A stretch of DNA of 64,000 bases from Neobacillus mesonae. GTDB lineage: Bacteria > Bacillota > Bacilli > Paenibacillales > Paenibacillaceae. Below, piece after piece: positions 18,072 to 27,576 of this stretch. Below the pieces are notes generated by a model, which was given only the letters and a program-made list of their open reading frames with translations, was not told the DNA's origin and ran no database searches. The position numbers and the translations under genes were made by a program. The first letter of the stretch is position 1, and every line of letters starts with the position of its first letter. The stretch lies in NCBI GenBank assembly GCA_023715865.1, contig JAMBOW010000001.1:248001-312000 (forward strand), in the 5' to 3' direction.

Positions 18072-19601
18072 ATGAAACTGGATGCAGACATTAAACAACA
18101 ACTTGAGCAATACATTCAGCTTCTGGAAGGCGATATTCTGCTGAAAGTCAGTGTCGGAACCGATTCTGTATCCAATGATATGCTGGACCTCGTAAACGAG
18201 CTCTCCAGCATGTCCAGCCACATTAAGGTAGAGCAGACTACACTGCCTAGAACACCAAGTTTTAGTGTGAACCGTATGGGAGAAGATACAGGCATCACCT
18301 TTGCGGGATTGCCATTGGGACATGAATTTACTTCACTGGTTTTGGCACTGCTTCAAGTCAGCGGCAGACCTCCAAAAGTTGATCAAAGCGTTATTGATCG
18401 CATTAAAGGTATTAAAGGTGCTTATAATTTCGAAACTTATGTCAGTCTTACCTGCCATAACTGTCCTGATGTTGTACAGGCATTGAACTTGATGAGCCTT
18501 CTGAATCCAGGGATCACGCATACGATGATCGATGGAGCGGCTTTCAAGGAAGAAGTCGAACGTAAGGAAATTATGGCTGTACCGACCGTATTCCTGAACG
18601 GCGAGTCTTTCGGAAGCGGCCGGATGACGATTGACGACATTCTTGCGAAATTGGGTACTTCGGATATTTCCGAGTTCGAAAACAAAGAACCGTACGACGT
18701 ACTGGTTATTGGCGGTGGACCAGCCGGCGCAAGTGCGGCAATCTATGCGGCGCGCAAAGGGATCCGTACAGGAATTGTTGCTGAACGTTTCGGTGGACAA
18801 GTCAATGATACCCTTAGCATTGAGAACTTCATTAGTGTGAAGCACACAGAAGGTCCTAAACTTGCAGCAAGCCTGGAAGAGCATGCCAAGGAATATAATA
18901 TTGACATCATGAAGGCGCAGCGTGCAAAAGGCCTTGAGAAGAAGGATCTCGTTGAGATTGAATTGGAGAACGGTGCTGTTCTTAAGAGCAAAACCGTGAT
19001 CCTTTCGACAGGCGCCCGTTGGCGGAACATGGGCGTGCCGGGTGAAGAGGAATTCAAGAACAAAGGCGTGGCATACTGCCCGCATTGTGATGGTCCTCTG
19101 TTCGAAGGTAAAGACGTTGCGGTTGTTGGCGGAGGTAATTCCGGTATTGAAGCGGCGATTGACCTGGCTGGACTTGCCAGACATGTAACCGTTCTGGAGT
19201 TTATGCCTGATCTGAAAGCGGACTCTGTTCTGCAGGATCGTTTGAACAGTCTGCCTAACACGACGGTGATCAAAAACGCTCAAGTCAAAGAGGTAACAGG
19301 GTCGAGCAAAGTGAACGGAATCACTTACCTTGAACGTGAGAGCGGTCAAGAGAAGCATATTGAGCTTGAAGGTGTGTTCGTCCAAATCGGTCTTGTGCCA
19401 AACACCGACTGGCTTGGAGATAAGATTGAACGCACACGTACAGGTGAAATTGTTGTAGACAGTCACGGCGCAACCAACATCCCTGGCGTATTTGCGGCAG
19501 GCGACTGCACGAATACTCCGTATAAGCAGATTATTATTTCGATGGGTTCGGGTGCAACGGCATCGCTTGGCGCATTTGATTATCTAATCCGCAATCAATA
19601 A
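18072..19601 (+). CDS. ahpF: Alkyl hydroperoxide reductase flavoprotein subunit AhpF
   Basis: 509 residues. The N-terminal double-thioredoxin domain holds the redox pair C128-H-N-C131; an FAD-binding loop [12 protein letters not shown] is near 212-223, the catalytic disulfide C336-P-H-C339 follows, then an NADH-binding loop [11 protein letters not shown] near 351. Electrons pass NADH to FAD to Cys336/339 to Cys128/131 to AhpC. Same operon as ahpC, followed by a strong terminator. Confidence 0.98.
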   Translation: MKLDADIKQQLEQYIQLLEGDILLKVSVGTDSVSNDMLDLVNELSSMSSHIKVEQTTLPRTPSFSVNRMGEDTGITFAGLPLGHEFTSLVLALLQVSGRPPKVDQSVIDRIKGIKGAYNFETYVSLTCHNCPDVVQALNLMSLLNPGITHTMIDGAAFKEEVERKEIMAVPTVFLNGESFGSGRMTIDDILAKLGTSDISEFENKEPYDVLVIGGGPAGASAAIYAARKGIRTGIVAERFGGQVNDTLSIENFISVKHTEGPKLAASLEEHAKEYNIDIMKAQRAKGLEKKDLVEIELENGAVLKSKTVILSTGARWRNMGVPGEEEFKNKGVAYCPHCDGPLFEGKDVAVVGGGNSGIEAAIDLAGLARHVTVLEFMPDLKADSVLQDRLNSLPNTTVIKNAQVKEVTGSSKVNGITYLERESGQEKHIELEGVFVQIGLVPNTDWLGDKIERTRTGEIVVDSHGATNIPGVFAAGDCTNTPYKQIIISMGSGATASLGAFDYLIRNQ

Positions 19602-19619
19602 TATTTCTGACATGTATTT

Positions 19620-19649
19620 AGAGACCACTTTTCACAGTGGTCTCTTTTT
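19620..19649 (+). terminator. Terminator of the ahpCF operon
   Basis: GAGACCACT (19621-19629) / AGTGGTCTC (19636-19644) with a TTTTT tail, about 20 bases past the ahpF stop. Confidence 0.92.
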
Positions 19650-19790
19650 GAACTCACGCAAAAGAACCCTGTCCAGTGTCAATTCGTTGAGGCGCTGGAG
19701 GAGGAAGAGATTATTAAACGAGTCGATTATCCGCAAATCGCGCTGAAAGTGAAATACTCCATCACGGAATATGGCATGAGGTTTTTTTGT
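19650..19790 (+). pseudogene. HxlR-family regulator remnant
   Basis: An open plus-strand frame starting right at the ahpF terminator reads ...LEEEEIIKRVDYPQI, then ALKVKYSITEYGM. This is the wing and following helix of HxlR-type winged-helix regulators (compare LEEDGLI...YP..P.KVEYSLTEYG). The N-terminal half, including the recognition helix, is missing and the sequence degenerates after GMRFF. No start codon or ribosome binding site. Confidence 0.6.
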
Positions 19791-20824
<1,034 letters not shown>

Positions 20825-20847
20825 TGAGTTCGGGAGTTTTCTTTAAG

Positions 20848-20878
20848 GTCGATTCCAATTGGGAATCGGCTTTTTTTG
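20848..20878 (+). terminator. Terminator of the methionine aminopeptidase gene
   Basis: GTCGATTCC / GGAATCGGC stem (one G-T pair, outer) with loop AATTG and a seven-T tail, 24 bases past the stop. Confidence 0.88.
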
Positions 20879-20925
20879 ATTCCGTAGTCTTGTCCAACGC
20901 TTTATAAACGGGTAATGTTTTTGTA

Positions 20926-21057
20926 GTGATCAATGTATTGGCACTAGAAGCTGAATGTATAGGGTGGCTCATCATTTTAGCCGAACGCATGAATATAGAT
21001 ATCGGAAAAGAGGAGGAGGAATTCATATCGAACACAGAAAAACGTTTAAGGAAATAA
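20926..21057 (+). pseudogene. Short ORF, probable 3' gene fragment
   Basis: Forty-three codons from GTG 20926 (INVLALEAECIGWLIILAER, then MNIDIGKEEEEFISNTEKRL) to TAA 21055. No ribosome binding site and a TAA just upstream in frame. The amphipathic, charged ending is protein-like, but the family is not recognised. The rest of the 385-base interval up to 21209 shows nothing further. Confidence 0.25.
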
Positions 21058-21209
21058 AGTGATTATATTGCTTCTGTGCGACTCGGAAAGTGATGTGGTA
21101 AAACGCAGGTTCACTAACTTAAAGATAAATTTAGGTCAATTATACTAAGGCAGCGGACTGTACAAATCGGTTACCCTTTTCTCAACTAAAGAGCTAGGAG
21201 AATAGATAA

Positions 21210-22184
21210 ATGATCATAAAGAATGTCTCACCGTTTCCGGGCCAACACTGTGAAACTACAGCTTCTGGAAGCTTACTAAAAAGTTTAGAAATCGAAATGT
21301 CTGAGGAGATGTTATTTGGTATTGGTGAAGGGCTGGGCTATATATATTGGGACATGAAAAATATGGACTTTCCGTTTATTGGAGGTAGGGTTAAACCAGA
21401 TCTTCTTACCCGTAAGATGGTCAATAATTTAAGTCTTCAAATGGAAGTAAAAGAGACTTCTTCTTCTAAAAAAGCATGGGATCATGTGAAGCAGGATATA
21501 GATAAAGGAATTATCGTAGGGTTGAAGCTTGACAGTTATCACTTGGATTATTTCACAAACAAGGTGCATTTTGCTGGTCATTATGTGGCTATGTATGGAT
21601 ATGACGATAGTTTTGCCTACTTAATAGATACTAAACAACAAGGTGGGATGGTTAAAACAAGTCTTGAAAGTTTGGCATTAGCAAGAAACGAAAAAGGCCC
21701 AATGTCTTCAAAAAATCTATCGTATACAATTAAGAAAAAAGAGGTTGCACCCATGTTAAAGGATGTGATTACAAAAGCAATTAAAGCTAATGCTTTAGAT
21801 TATATTAATCCTCCTATCAAAAATTTGGGTTATAAAGGTATTAAGAAAACAAGTGTAGAGATTAATAAATGGTTTGAGAGAAGCAGAAATATTGAATATG
21901 ACTTAGTGTTAACAGCTAATCTAATGGAGCGTGGAGGAACCGGAGGTTCTCTTTTTAGAAGAGATTTCTTAAAAGAATGTTTGATTATATTGGATAATGC
22001 TCCTTTACAAAATGCATATGATCTCTTTACCGAAATTGCTCCTATGTGGGGGGAAGTATCTAATCTTATCAGAAAGGCTGGAGAAACTCAGGAAATACAT
22101 TTCTTAGATCAGGCTTCAGATATTCTATTGGAATTATCAAACAAAGAATATGAAGCAATGAGTCAATTATCAAGAATCATCTGA
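21210..22184 (+). CDS. BtrH N-terminal/DUF4872-like protein
   Basis: 324 residues, with TAGGAGAATAG before ATG. The first 140 residues match the papain-like layout of the butirosin protein BtrH N-terminal family: Q-H13-C14-E-T-T-A-S-G, a central G-I-G-E-G, then H-F-A-G-H124-Y-V-A-M-Y-G-Y-D and L-I-D140. C14, H124 and D140 are candidates for a catalytic triad. Residues from about 180 on are helical and resemble DUF4872. BtrH transfers an acyl chain from a carrier protein; no carrier protein or biosynthetic genes are seen here, so the substrate is unknown. Stands alone. Confidence 0.68.
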   Translation: MIIKNVSPFPGQHCETTASGSLLKSLEIEMSEEMLFGIGEGLGYIYWDMKNMDFPFIGGRVKPDLLTRKMVNNLSLQMEVKETSSSKKAWDHVKQDIDKGIIVGLKLDSYHLDYFTNKVHFAGHYVAMYGYDDSFAYLIDTKQQGGMVKTSLESLALARNEKGPMSSKNLSYTIKKKEVAPMLKDVITKAIKANALDYINPPIKNLGYKGIKKTSVEINKWFERSRNIEYDLVLTANLMERGGTGGSLFRRDFLKECLIILDNAPLQNAYDLFTEIAPMWGEVSNLIRKAGETQEIHFLDQASDILLELSNKEYEAMSQLSRII

Positions 22185-22372
22185 TTGTAGTGTATCGAGA
22201 CAAAAAATAGAGTCTAGAGAATTACTAGAGCGTCACAGTTTTTCAATGATGGTTTATGTCAAAAGGAATAACACGGAGTACTTTAAAAGTCGCTAAATAT
22301 GAGGTTTTTTTTATTTGAAGTATATAAGCTCTTGTCGTAACCCATAACGAGAACATAAATCATTTGTAGAAG

Positions 22373-22430
22373 TTGACAAGAGATTTTTTACTTGGCTAAT
22401 TTGATAATTATCTAACTAATGAGTGTTAGT
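22373..22430 (+). promoter_or_regulatory. Orphan promoter with operator-like palindrome
   Basis: TTGACA at 22373-22378 is followed after about 17 bases by CTAATT, a weak -10. ACTAATGAGTGTTAGT at 22415-22430 has 5-bp inverted arms (ACTAA/TTAGT). No ORF starts before 22545, so the gene it once served may be gone, or it gives a longer TetR transcript. The rest of 22185-22544 shows no gene. Confidence 0.35.
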
Positions 22431-22509
22431 TCTGTAAATGAAACAAAGACTAGCCCTCGTACTTAAATACTGAAATACCAACCTTTCAAACAACCATAAC
22501 TATGCCCGC

Positions 22510-22540
22510 TTGACAAACTACCTACCAGAAGGTAGGCTAT
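22510..22540 (+). promoter_or_regulatory. TetR gene promoter and overlapping operator
   Basis: TTGACA at 22510-22515, 17-base spacer, TAGGCT at 22533-22538. Between and over the -10 lies CCTACC-AGAA-GGTAGG (22521-22536), a perfect 6-bp inverted repeat flanked by CTA on both sides. The ATG of the TetR gene is only six bases after the -10. Strongly suggests autorepression. Confidence 0.7.
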
Positions 22541-22544
22541 AGAC

Positions 22545-23126
22545 ATGAACAATTTATCTACTACATCTGACAACATCCTGTCTTGTGCGCGATCTCTGAT
22601 CGTAGCTGGCGGTTACAACGGTTTCAGTTATGCCGACATCGCTAATGTGGTTGGGATTCGCAAGGCGAGCATCCACCACCATTTCCCAAGCAAGGTTGAT
22701 CTGGTCCGAACGCTGGTGGCACGGTATCGGGAAGAAGCTGAAGCGGGGATGATGAATCTCGAACTTCACGCATCCGATCCGCTCGAACAGCTTCGGCTCT
22801 ACGCAGGTTATTGGGAAGCCTGCATCGCGGATGCCAGTGCTCCATTTTGTGTCTGCGCGCTGTTGGCAAGTCAACTCCCCGTCCTGCCGGAGGAAGTTAG
22901 CCTAGAGGTCCAGGCACATTTCCGCTACCTGTCGGCGTGGTTGACATCGGTGCTGGAGCGCGGCGCGCGGAACGGGCAAATTCAACTTACGACTACCCCT
23001 CGTGCTGAGGCAGAAGCATTCATGGCAACGGTTCACGGCGCGATGCTATCGGCGCGGGCCTATAACGATCCGAAGATATTCAGCGTCGTGATAGGACAGC
23101 TCTTGGAGCGACTAGCTTCGCGCTAA
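22545..23126 (+). CDS. TetR/AcrR-family repressor
   Basis: 193 residues. N-terminal helix-turn-helix: FSYADIANVVGIRKASIHHHFPSK, as in TetR proteins, followed by a helical ligand-binding domain with a CVCALLASQLP segment near 105-115. There is no Shine-Dalgarno; transcription predicted from 22510-22538 would begin about at the ATG, so the mRNA may be leaderless. Visibly more GC-rich than its surroundings, as is the next gene, suggesting recent transfer. Likely controls itself and the membrane protein at 23485. Confidence 0.88.
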   Translation: MNNLSTTSDNILSCARSLIVAGGYNGFSYADIANVVGIRKASIHHHFPSKVDLVRTLVARYREEAEAGMMNLELHASDPLEQLRLYAGYWEACIADASAPFCVCALLASQLPVLPEEVSLEVQAHFRYLSAWLTSVLERGARNGQIQLTTTPRAEAEAFMATVHGAMLSARAYNDPKIFSVVIGQLLERLASR

Positions 23127-23484
23127 ATTCGTTGGTGGTAATCGTTGCAGTCATGATCGAGAGGACAAGAAGTTCAACATGCCCCCTTAGCTTAAACTAT
23201 CTAGAGAGGAGGATACATACGATTGAGGATATGCTTGTTATTTACTAACAAATGGCATCATATCCGCTAAGTGCTGATACAGAGCATGCCGATTAAACAT
23301 CGTCAGTCAGGCGTTTTTGATCGCAGTCCGACAATTGATGGCGCGAGGGTGATTCCCAGTTGCAAATGACGATGCAACCATCCATCACCGACCCGATCAG
23401 AGTTGCTATACGCCACTAGTATCGACTCGCGCCAATCTATCTACATAACAAAACAAAATAGCTTTTTCCTGGAGGGAGACTTTT
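23127..23484. other. GC-richer intergenic stretch
   Basis: No supported gene. GAGAGGAGGATACATACGATTG at 23198-23219 looks like a ribosome binding site but no long frame follows. A minus-strand frame of about 44 codons in 23310-23450 is open but has no start and no recognised family; it may be a trace of a lost gene. Confidence 0.3.
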
Positions 23485-24000
23485 ATGTTTGGGATTTCAA
23501 CACTCGGCTGGGTGCATACGCTCAGCAGCTTGCCCGCCATTCCGCTGGCTATATATATGTTTGCTCGCAATGGACGGATTGTACCTCGGTCAAGGCCTGG
23601 TATCGTCTACTTCATTTCGATGCTGATCGGTTCTATCACAGTATTTCCCATTGCACATCAGTCGGTCAGCTATGTCATTGGCTCCGCAACGATCCTGTTG
23701 TTGCTCGCCGGATACAGCATCGGTCGTAGTTCACGCGTTGGGCGTGCAGGCAAGTACCTTGAAACAATCTTTCTCAGCTTGACGGCGTTTCTACTGATGT
23801 TGCCGACCGTTACCGAAATCCTGACCCGTGTTCCAAACGGTAACCCCTTAGTCAACGATCTGAATTCACCAATTCTTCTCGGCTCTCAAGCCAGTCTCCT
23901 CGTCATTCTCATCGTTGGTTTGACAGCGCAAATTATTCATTTGCGTAAGCAAGACAGGCCTGTGGTATTCGACTCGGCATCCAAGATGTCTGCAGAATGA
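23485..24000 (+). CDS. Small polytopic membrane protein, probable TetR target
   Basis: 171 residues with GGAGGGAG before ATG. Four to five hydrophobic segments (about residues 7-25, 38-55, 58-78, 92-112 and 132-152). No family recognised with confidence; the layout resembles small DUF2306-like membrane proteins. Same strand and same GC-rich character as the TetR gene 358 bases upstream, so the two may have arrived together. Confidence 0.6.
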   Translation: MFGISTLGWVHTLSSLPAIPLAIYMFARNGRIVPRSRPGIVYFISMLIGSITVFPIAHQSVSYVIGSATILLLLAGYSIGRSSRVGRAGKYLETIFLSLTAFLLMLPTVTEILTRVPNGNPLVNDLNSPILLGSQASLLVILIVGLTAQIIHLRKQDRPVVFDSASKMSAE

Positions 24001-24180
24001 TGTGGGCGGACAGATCATACACTTACTGCGTTTAACAACCAGTAATCGAACCTAATTCGAGCTCCATGCGCAGGGCGTCTGGCTGACAGAGCCGATAGGC
24101 AATTCGTCGAGCTTCTTTATTAGTAGCATCTACCTCGGCGAATGCCGAGAGGATATTCAATTGAAATGGAGGATCAAAAC

Positions 24181-24822
24181 ATGTCATTAGCTCAAGCTTT
24201 AGCTGAAACCAAAAAGGAATTTATTACACATACCCCTTTGGAGATTCAATCGGAGATGTTCCGTCAAATCCGGGAGCAGCAGGAATCCGGTATTGCTTAC
24301 GGCCGGCAGGAGGGGCAGAAGGCAAAGGATTTTACACTCAAGAATGCTTTGGGAGAAGCGGTTAACCTTTATGATGAACTGTCCAAAGGACCTGTTGTCT
24401 TGACTTTTTACCGGGGCGGTTGGTGCCCGTTCTGCAACGCTCAGCTTAAGACTTATCAGAAGCTTCTGCCGGACATCGAAGCCCTTGGGGGCCAGCTGAT
24501 CGCGGTCAGCCCGCAAAGTCCGGATAACACGCTTTCCCAGCAGGAGAAGGAAGAGTTGACTTTCCAAGTGCTTAGCGACACAAACGGTCTCGTGGCCGCT
24601 TTATATAACATTCTTTACGACGTTCCGGATTACATACAGGGCATTATGAAACAAATTGGCATGGACTTAGCGGAATACAACGCGACGAACCGCTGGATTC
24701 TGCCGATTCCTTCCACTTTTATGATCGACGAATCCGCCATTATTCGTTCCACCTACGTGAATCCGGACTTTATGCAGCGGTTGGATCCGGAGAATATTCT
24801 GCATGAATTGAGAAAGATTTAA
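24181..24822 (+). CDS. Peroxiredoxin-like (AhpC/TSA) thiol protein
   Basis: 213 residues from ATG 24181, where GGAGG lies eight bases upstream; an in-frame start at 24142 lacks such a site. Thioredoxin fold with a redox motif Y-R-G-G-W-C82-P-F-C85 near the first helix, and an N-terminal helical extension (SLAQALAETKKEF). This is the pattern of peroxiredoxin-like redoxins that reduce peroxides or act as thiol oxidoreductases in the cytoplasm. Independent of the ahpCF operon. A weak minus-strand coding trace lies at 24032-24158, upstream. Confidence 0.85.
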   Translation: MSLAQALAETKKEFITHTPLEIQSEMFRQIREQQESGIAYGRQEGQKAKDFTLKNALGEAVNLYDELSKGPVVLTFYRGGWCPFCNAQLKTYQKLLPDIEALGGQLIAVSPQSPDNTLSQQEKEELTFQVLSDTNGLVAALYNILYDVPDYIQGIMKQIGMDLAEYNATNRWILPIPSTFMIDESAIIRSTYVNPDFMQRLDPENILHELRKI

Positions 24823-24945
24823 TTATAGACTCAGCTTTCGCGGCTTCAATTATAGCTGATTCAAATAATCACGAAGCGTTTGATAAATGGATGATTGCAG
24901 AGGAAATAAAGAGGCGTGAAAATAATTTGCAGAGGTGAAGCAGGC

Positions 24946-25233
24946 ATGTTCAAAAAAGTGTTTAGTAAAAAAGCGGAGTCAAACAGCCTGAGACGGAAAA
25001 TGAAAATGCGGTCAAAGAGCCATTATGGAAATAGACCCACTTCGGAATCCAATAATACTGGTAATCAAACACCAATGTGGTTGAGCATGAGCTACGTGTA
25101 TCCCTCTAATGACCGGAATTGTGATAATGGTAGTAGTTACAGATCTACAAGCAATGAAAATGGCAGCAACTACAGTTCATCTAGTTATGACAGCAGCTAC
25201 AGTAGTGACAGTGGAAGCAGTTCTTGCGATTAG
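24946..25233 (+). CDS. Small Ser/Asn/Tyr-rich low-complexity protein
   Basis: 95 residues from ATG 24946 (AGAGGTG eight bases upstream); a longer frame begins with GTG at 24916. A basic first third (FKKVFSKKAESNSLRRKMKM) is followed by a disordered tail made almost only of S, N, Y, D and G (for example YSSSSYDSSYSSDSG). No signal peptide. A strong terminator follows, which supports a real gene. Such tails are seen in structural or phase-separating proteins; function unknown. Confidence 0.6.
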   Translation: MFKKVFSKKAESNSLRRKMKMRSKSHYGNRPTSESNNTGNQTPMWLSMSYVYPSNDRNCDNGSSYRSTSNENGSNYSSSSYDSSYSSDSGSSSCD

Positions 25234-25244
25234 CAATAATTTTG

Positions 25245-25272
25245 GCCATCTGGAATTCAGGTGGCTTTTTCT
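25245..25272 (+). terminator. Terminator of the Ser-rich protein gene
   Basis: GCCATCTG / CAGGTGGC stem with loop GAATT and a TTTTTCTTT tail, about 12 bases past the stop. The following 25273-25554 interval holds no recognised gene. Confidence 0.85.
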
Positions 25273-25554
25273 TTAGGTCCACTAGAAATGTTGATGATAA
25301 CTTGAGGAAACGTATTAGTAAGATTAGATAATATGCTGAAAAAGAAGCTTAACCTTTCTTAGTTGAATTTAGAGAATAGAAAACGAGAATCTTTAGTTGA
25401 AGAAACAGGGTAGTTAAATTGTTTGTCGAAATGTAAGCAATATTAAAAAAGAGGCTAAGCAGTTGTGCGCAGCGGCCGCCCAGCAGCTAAAGAAATGCTG
25501 AAGAAGCGTAGTTTTTATTAAGCGTGAAGTTAGCAGTTAAAAGGAGAGGTCAAG

Positions 25555-26478
25555 ATGGGGACAAATCAAACCATTTCTTTAGCAATCGAAGAATCGATCA
25601 GATTCTTGGAATCATCCCCTAATTTGGAGGTGAGCAGCGAGTACAGCCGCCACAAATGGAACGGGGCATGGTGGCATATGGCAGCACTTTATGAAATGGG
25701 AGAAGTGAAAAAAATTCCTGAGTTCGCTATTGTTCGAGCTAAATATTTACTAGAAACGCAAGTCTGGCAAACCTTCATCATATCCCCCAATGATCATCCA
25801 ACAAGCGAAAGCGATAAAATGAAGATGGATTGCTGTCACTGTGAACTTGCTGTGTACTATATGATCCTCAAGGCTTATGGCTGTGATTTGGACAATGAAC
25901 TTCCCTGGATTCGAGAATGGCTATTAAAACATCAATTACCTGATGGCGGACTGAACTGTGATCCTGATGCTTACGTTTATTCCCATAAGAGCTCTATTAT
26001 TTCTACCCTTCCTCCACTCGAAGCCATCTTGCTGCATACAGACCGCGAATTTACAGAACAGGAAGCAATATTCCTAGATGAAGGTGCACGCTATTTAATT
26101 GAGCATCGTCTTGTATGTACTAAACATGATGGGAGCATTATCAATAAAGACTGGCTGAAACCCTGCTTTCCGAGATTCTTTGAATATGATATATTGCGAG
26201 GAATGTCTTTCTTGGCAGAATGGTCCCGGCGCAGGAACATAGAGCTACCGGCTGAGCTGCTTATTGAGGGAATGGAACGATTGAAACCCTTTATAGGAGA
26301 AGGCGGCGTGCGAATCGGTAGACAAGTTTTTGATCCACAAGGCCCATGGGGCGGGCAGACTTTTCCCTTGTTAGAAACATTGGCTCGAATTGGCGAAGTT
26401 TCGCCTTATCTGACTAGACAATTAGATCGAGTTATCGAGCGAATGTCGGAGCAAAGCTATGACTACGACTTTAGGTGA
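25555..26478 (+). CDS. Terpenoid cyclase/prenyltransferase-fold (alpha-alpha toroid) protein
   Basis: 307 residues, AAGGAGAGG before ATG. Helical repeats with tryptophan and glycine turns (KWNGAWWHMAALYEMG, LKHQLPDGGLNCD, GPWGGQTFPLLETLARIG) match the alpha-alpha toroid of squalene-cyclase/prenyltransferase-like proteins. There is a cysteine/histidine cluster C-C-H-C at about residues 99-102. At this length it has a single toroid, so it is not a full squalene-hopene cyclase, and no DxDD motif is seen. No terpenoid genes are nearby. Function unknown. Confidence 0.6.
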   Translation: MGTNQTISLAIEESIRFLESSPNLEVSSEYSRHKWNGAWWHMAALYEMGEVKKIPEFAIVRAKYLLETQVWQTFIISPNDHPTSESDKMKMDCCHCELAVYYMILKAYGCDLDNELPWIREWLLKHQLPDGGLNCDPDAYVYSHKSSIISTLPPLEAILLHTDREFTEQEAIFLDEGARYLIEHRLVCTKHDGSIINKDWLKPCFPRFFEYDILRGMSFLAEWSRRRNIELPAELLIEGMERLKPFIGEGGVRIGRQVFDPQGPWGGQTFPLLETLARIGEVSPYLTRQLDRVIERMSEQSYDYDFR

Positions 26479-26497
26479 TGATGCAAGTGTAATTCAA

Positions 26498-26589
26498 CTA
26501 ACGGAAAACGTTAGTTGAAAATAGAAAGAGCAGTTTGCCGGTTGGCAGCTGCTCCATTTTCCTTAAGCTATTGACTATGATAGTTTAAT
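26498..26589 (+). repeat. Dispersed repeat copy C (near complete)
   Basis: Left arm CTAACGGAAAACGTTAGTTG at 26498-26517, hairpin GAGCAG (26528-26533) / CTGCTC (26549-26554) and TTTT, right arm TTAAGCTATTGAC... TAGTTTAAT at 26563-26589 (the central CGGG word is lost). Begins 20 bases past the toroid gene stop. Confidence 0.85.
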
Positions 26590-26600
26590 GGTTTCGCATA

Positions 26601-26626
26601 AACTTCTCATATTCAAACGAGAAGTT
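26601..26626 (-). terminator. Hairpin downstream of the SRPBCC gene
   Basis: AACTTCTC / GAGAAGTT, 8-bp perfect stem, directly after the minus-strand SRPBCC stop. T-run weak, so only moderately supported; it may serve both strands together with copy C. Confidence 0.5.
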
Positions 26627-26628
26627 CC

Positions 26629-27099
26629 TTATTCAATAAGAGCAGCAAGGCCAGCTAGAGTAGATTTAAGTCCTTCTTCATGCTCATGTTGATCGATTCC
26701 TTCTGGTACATTCTCGCAAACTATAGTTACGTTGATACCTTTTGGGGCAGGTTCAAGATTCCAAGTCATAATCATTGCACCAGTGTAAGAGGGATCTTCA
26801 GATTCGAATTCAATTTTTAGAACTATTCGTTTGAATTGAACTAACTCCAAAAATATTCCCTGAAATACGTCAGTGTCTTCAGAGGTTTTTCCAGTTGAGG
26901 GTTTGGAGTCGACATAGGTGAGTGTCATTCTAATGATTCCGCCTACATGAGCATTAAATTCATCGATATGACCTATCATCCCTTCTGGTGGAAGCCATCT
27001 AACTAAAGCCTGCGGGTCCAGAAATGCACCATAGATGGCCTCTGGTGATGCAAATATGACTCGTGAAGCGGTGTCCTTTCTATGAAAACTGTCATTCAT
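26629..27099 (-). CDS. SRPBCC/AHSA1-family protein
   Basis: 156 residues; AAGGAGGAG lies a few bases before the ATG on the minus strand. The sequence VIFASPEAIYGAFLDPQALVRWLPPEGMIG and later W-N-L-E-P-A-P-K-G is the standard START-like fold of activator-of-Hsp90-homologue 1 / SRPBCC proteins, which bind hydrophobic small molecules. Commonly linked to stress or polyketide-like chemistry but usually of unknown ligand. Stands alone. Confidence 0.88.
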   Translation of the reverse strand: MNDSFHRKDTASRVIFASPEAIYGAFLDPQALVRWLPPEGMIGHIDEFNAHVGGIIRMTLTYVDSKPSTGKTSEDTDVFQGIFLELVQFKRIVLKIEFESEDPSYTGAMIMTWNLEPAPKGINVTIVCENVPEGIDQHEHEEGLKSTLAGLAALIE

Positions 27100-27172
27100 T
27101 CGTTCTCCTCCTTGTCATCTGAGATCATAACTATCATATCACCAGTTAAAGCCCTGGATGTTTGAACTCTCA

Positions 27173-27439
27173 ATTAACTACGGAAAACATTAGATCAAAG
27201 CAGCATGGAGCAATCTGCTAATGATGAAGTCGGCATTCTGAGATGACTTCTATGCAAATGTTTCAGATTGATTTTTTTAAGAAAATGAGCAGGTATTACT
27301 GCTAGTTTCAAAAAGGTTGAGTGACTAATCACAATCCATTTTTGAAAGGTAATAATTCTAAATGAATGTCCAACTAGATTAGATAGGAAAATAGTTTAAA
27401 AGAATATGGAGCAGCCGATACGACGATCGGCTGCTTTTA
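27173..27439 (+). other. Degenerate repeat copy G and an orphan terminator
   Basis: 27178-27215 (ACGGAAAACATTAGATC... GCAGCATGGAGCAATCTGC) is a decayed left half of the dispersed repeat. At 27411-27434, GCAGCCGAT / ATCGGCTGC with a TTTTATTG tail is a perfect 9-bp terminator stem, but no gene ends upstream of it on the plus strand. This suggests loss of a gene from this 477-base interval. Confidence 0.55.
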
Positions 27440-27576
27440 TTGTTTAATGCGAAGCCAGTATTTATATCTTATATGCATCATTTTATCATTTCTGAAAATA
27501 TCTTTTCAAAAAAATTCAAATGGTAATGAACTTTTAGAGCCTCTAAAATCTCTTATTTATGAAAGGGGGGAATAGG

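Noticed and set aside
18333..19466. 377-codon open frame on the minus strand opposite ahpF
   Set aside because: Lies wholly inside the well-supported ahpF gene and has no ribosome binding site or family pattern; a codon-bias shadow.
23403..23729. 108-codon frame overlapping the start of the membrane-protein gene
   Set aside because: Out of frame with the better-supported gene at 23485, which has a good ribosome binding site and clear membrane helices.
24032..24158. Minus-strand frame reading ...AFAEVDATNKEARRIAYRLC... ending TAA
   Set aside because: Protein-like but lacks a start and a known family; too weak for a feature, though it may be a trace of imported DNA.
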